Source of the DNA: Actinomycetes bacterium
GTDB taxonomy: Bacteria > Actinomycetota > Acidimicrobiia > Spongiisociales > UBA5794
Direction: 5' to 3'
Assembly: GCA_024275815.1 (NCBI GenBank)
Contig: JAJRYI010000096.1
Coordinates: 1-6,251 of the forward strand
Length of the DNA: 6,251 nucleotides
In this document: one piece after another, positions 5,135-6,251 of the stretch
Numbering within the stretch: the first letter of the stretch is position 1
Layout of the letters: every line of letters begins with the position of its first letter
Program-made: the position numbers and the translations under genes
The notes under the pieces: model-generated
Databases searched by the model: none
What the model was told of the DNA's origin: nothing
Seen by the model: the letters and a program-made list of their open reading frames with translations, nothing else

Positions 5135-6251
5135 GGAAGCACCGAAGGCCAGACCATCGACAGCGTCCGGGCGACGGTGACCGACACATACAACTACAAG
5201 ATCGGCCTGCTGTCGGACCTGAAAGCAGGTACGGACAACCCGGAGAAGGTCGCGGTGTACGCCGGCGGTATCGCAGAGCTGACGACACTCCTCACCGGGA
5301 GCGTCGCAACCGAGGCCACCATCGACGGACTCTGGGCCCTCAATGAACGGGCCCACGCCATCTACGGCGAGACCGTCAACGCCGCAAAGAACGCCGGCAT
5401 GACCGATGCAGAGATCCTCGCCGCAGCCAAGGCCAAGGTCGCGGGCAAGATCGACTACAAGATCAAGCTGCTGACCGAGTGGATCGCTGACTGTGACCTC
5501 GCCGCAGCCCAGGCGATCGTCGCCGCCGGGATCGCCCAACTGAACGCCCTGCGACCGGAACTCGAAGGCGTGACGACACCCGACGCTGCATGGGCGATCA
5601 AAGATCGTGTCTACGCGATATACGGGGCCACGAAGTCCGAGGCAGAGAAGGTGAAGCAGGCGAACGAGGAGGACTGCGACGACAAGAAGGGCGATGAGAA
5701 GACCGACGCTGAGAAGGCTGCCGAAGCACTTGCCAAGGCACGGCGAACAACGCTGACGCTCATCGAACGCAAGACCGCCATCTTCAACGCAGCTGCGGCC
5801 GCCGCCAAGATCCCGGCAGTCGTCGACGTGTTCGAGAACGCCGCATCCGCCGTCGCCGACCTCGAGTCTGCTGCACGCTCCGCAAAGACCATCAAGGAAC
5901 TCAAGGCGATCCGGGAGCAGGCGATGGACATCTACGAAGCGGCGAAAGATGATGCCGCTGCCATCACGAACCATGAGCCAGGTGAAGACGACTCAGACGA
6001 AGTCGACGACGCCGGACGGGCGATCGAGGAACACCTCAACGGTGTCAGATCGTATGTGATGAACATCGTCGACCGCACAGAGGCATCCGCTGAGGAGAGT
6101 CCGGAGACGTATGCAAGCCTCCTCAAGGCGAAGAAGCAGGTCCTTGCTGCCGCCGACGCCGTGCAGGGTGTCGTCGAGTCCGGGAAGCGTCTCGATGACA
6201 AGTGGGAGGATCTACGCGACGCACTCACGGAGTTCCGCCGTGCCGTGATCC
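5006..6251 (+). CDS. Secreted all-helical repeat protein of unknown function (C-terminus beyond right edge)
   Basis: The frame is open for 415 codons from ATG 5006 to the window edge. GGAG (4994-4997) lies 8 nt before the start, which favours it over the internal ATG at 5048. Residues 1-43 look like a Sec signal peptide: a basic n-region to K21, a hydrophobic core AAIVFVLALAITL, and a likely cleavage after VRA (43). The mature part is rich in Ala, Lys, Glu and Asp and is predicted helical. It contains about four degenerate units, seen most clearly as YKIGLL...IYG (64-121) and YKIKLL...IYG (151-207), then weaker ones at about 253-311 and 347-405. Highly charged linkers lie at 219-237 and 324-336. 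Only two cysteines appear (C163, C224). No enzyme motif, and no sorting signal within the visible part. I do not recognise the family. An envelope-associated or adhesin-like structural role is possible but unproven. Confidence 0.85.
   Translation, partial: MNQINRPDGIAVRPMARASVKAAIVFVLALAITLTSVAAPVRAGSTEGQTIDSVRATVTDTYNYKIGLLSDLKAGTDNPEKVAVYAGGIAELTTLLTGSVATEATIDGLWALNERAHAIYGETVNAAKNAGMTDAEILAAAKAKVAGKIDYKIKLLTEWIADCDLAAAQAIVAAGIAQLNALRPELEGVTTPDAAWAIKDRVYAIYGATKSEAEKVKQANEEDCDDKKGDEKTDAEKAAEALAKARRTTLTLIERKTAIFNAAAAAAKIPAVVDVFENAASAVADLESAARSAKTIKELKAIREQAMDIYEAAKDDAAAITNHEPGEDDSDEVDDAGRAIEEHLNGVRSYVMNIVDRTEASAEESPETYASLLKAKKQVLAAADAVQGVVESGKRLDDKWEDLRDALTEFRRAVI

Noticed and set aside
4862..5974. 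A 370-residue open frame on the minus strand at the right end
   Set aside because: Its Cys/Gly/Arg/Val/Leu-rich sequence is typical of an antisense shadow in high-GC DNA. The plus strand has a ribosome site, a signal peptide, repeats and normal codon use over the same region.
1..6251. CRISPR arrays, tRNA or rRNA genes, insertion sequences, phage or defence genes
   Set aside because: No regularly spaced repeats, no tRNA-like cloverleaf sequence and no transposase or integrase motifs were seen on either strand.

Overview
This window has high GC content, strong codon bias and closely packed genes. That, together with the protein styles (a Mycobacterium-like alanine dehydrogenase and a MocR-type regulator), suggests a high-GC Gram-positive actinomycete, perhaps of the Acidimicrobiia type. 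The lineage is inferred from style only; there is no rRNA or other marker gene here.

Layout. From 1 to 2231 three genes run leftward as one operon. Read in the direction of transcription they are a beta-ureidopropionase-type nitrilase-family amidohydrolase (2231-1389), a class III omega-aminotransferase (1384-95) that is broken by an in-frame TGA, and the first 24 codons of a dihydropyrimidinase/D-hydantoinase (73-1, running off the left edge). A 111-bp divergent regulatory region (2232-2342) rich in dyads separates this operon from two rightward genes. These are a MocR/GabR-type regulator with a GntR winged helix fused to an aminotransferase fold (2343-3707) and, overlapping it by ATGA, an alanine dehydrogenase, ald (3704-4816). 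A 189-bp spacer with a large two-tier hairpin (4869-4915) follows. The last gene (5006 to the right edge, no stop reached) encodes a secreted, all-helical protein of unknown function built from about four degenerate repeats.

How the genes fit together. The first five genes make a coherent module for reductive pyrimidine (uracil/thymine) or related cyclic-ureide catabolism. Dihydropyrimidinase opens dihydrouracil to N-carbamoyl-beta-alanine, and the nitrilase-type enzyme releases beta-alanine, ammonia and CO2. The aminotransferase would move the amino group to pyruvate, giving malonate semialdehyde and L-alanine. Alanine dehydrogenase could then regenerate pyruvate while releasing ammonia and NADH. 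The divergent PLP-dependent MocR-type regulator is a natural sensor of an amino compound or of PLP in this pathway. The pathway roles come from family membership and gene context. The substrate specificities and the regulatory link are inference.

The two most notable points are the in-frame TGA (776-778), which splits an otherwise well-preserved aminotransferase gene, and the unrecognised secreted repeat protein at the right edge.
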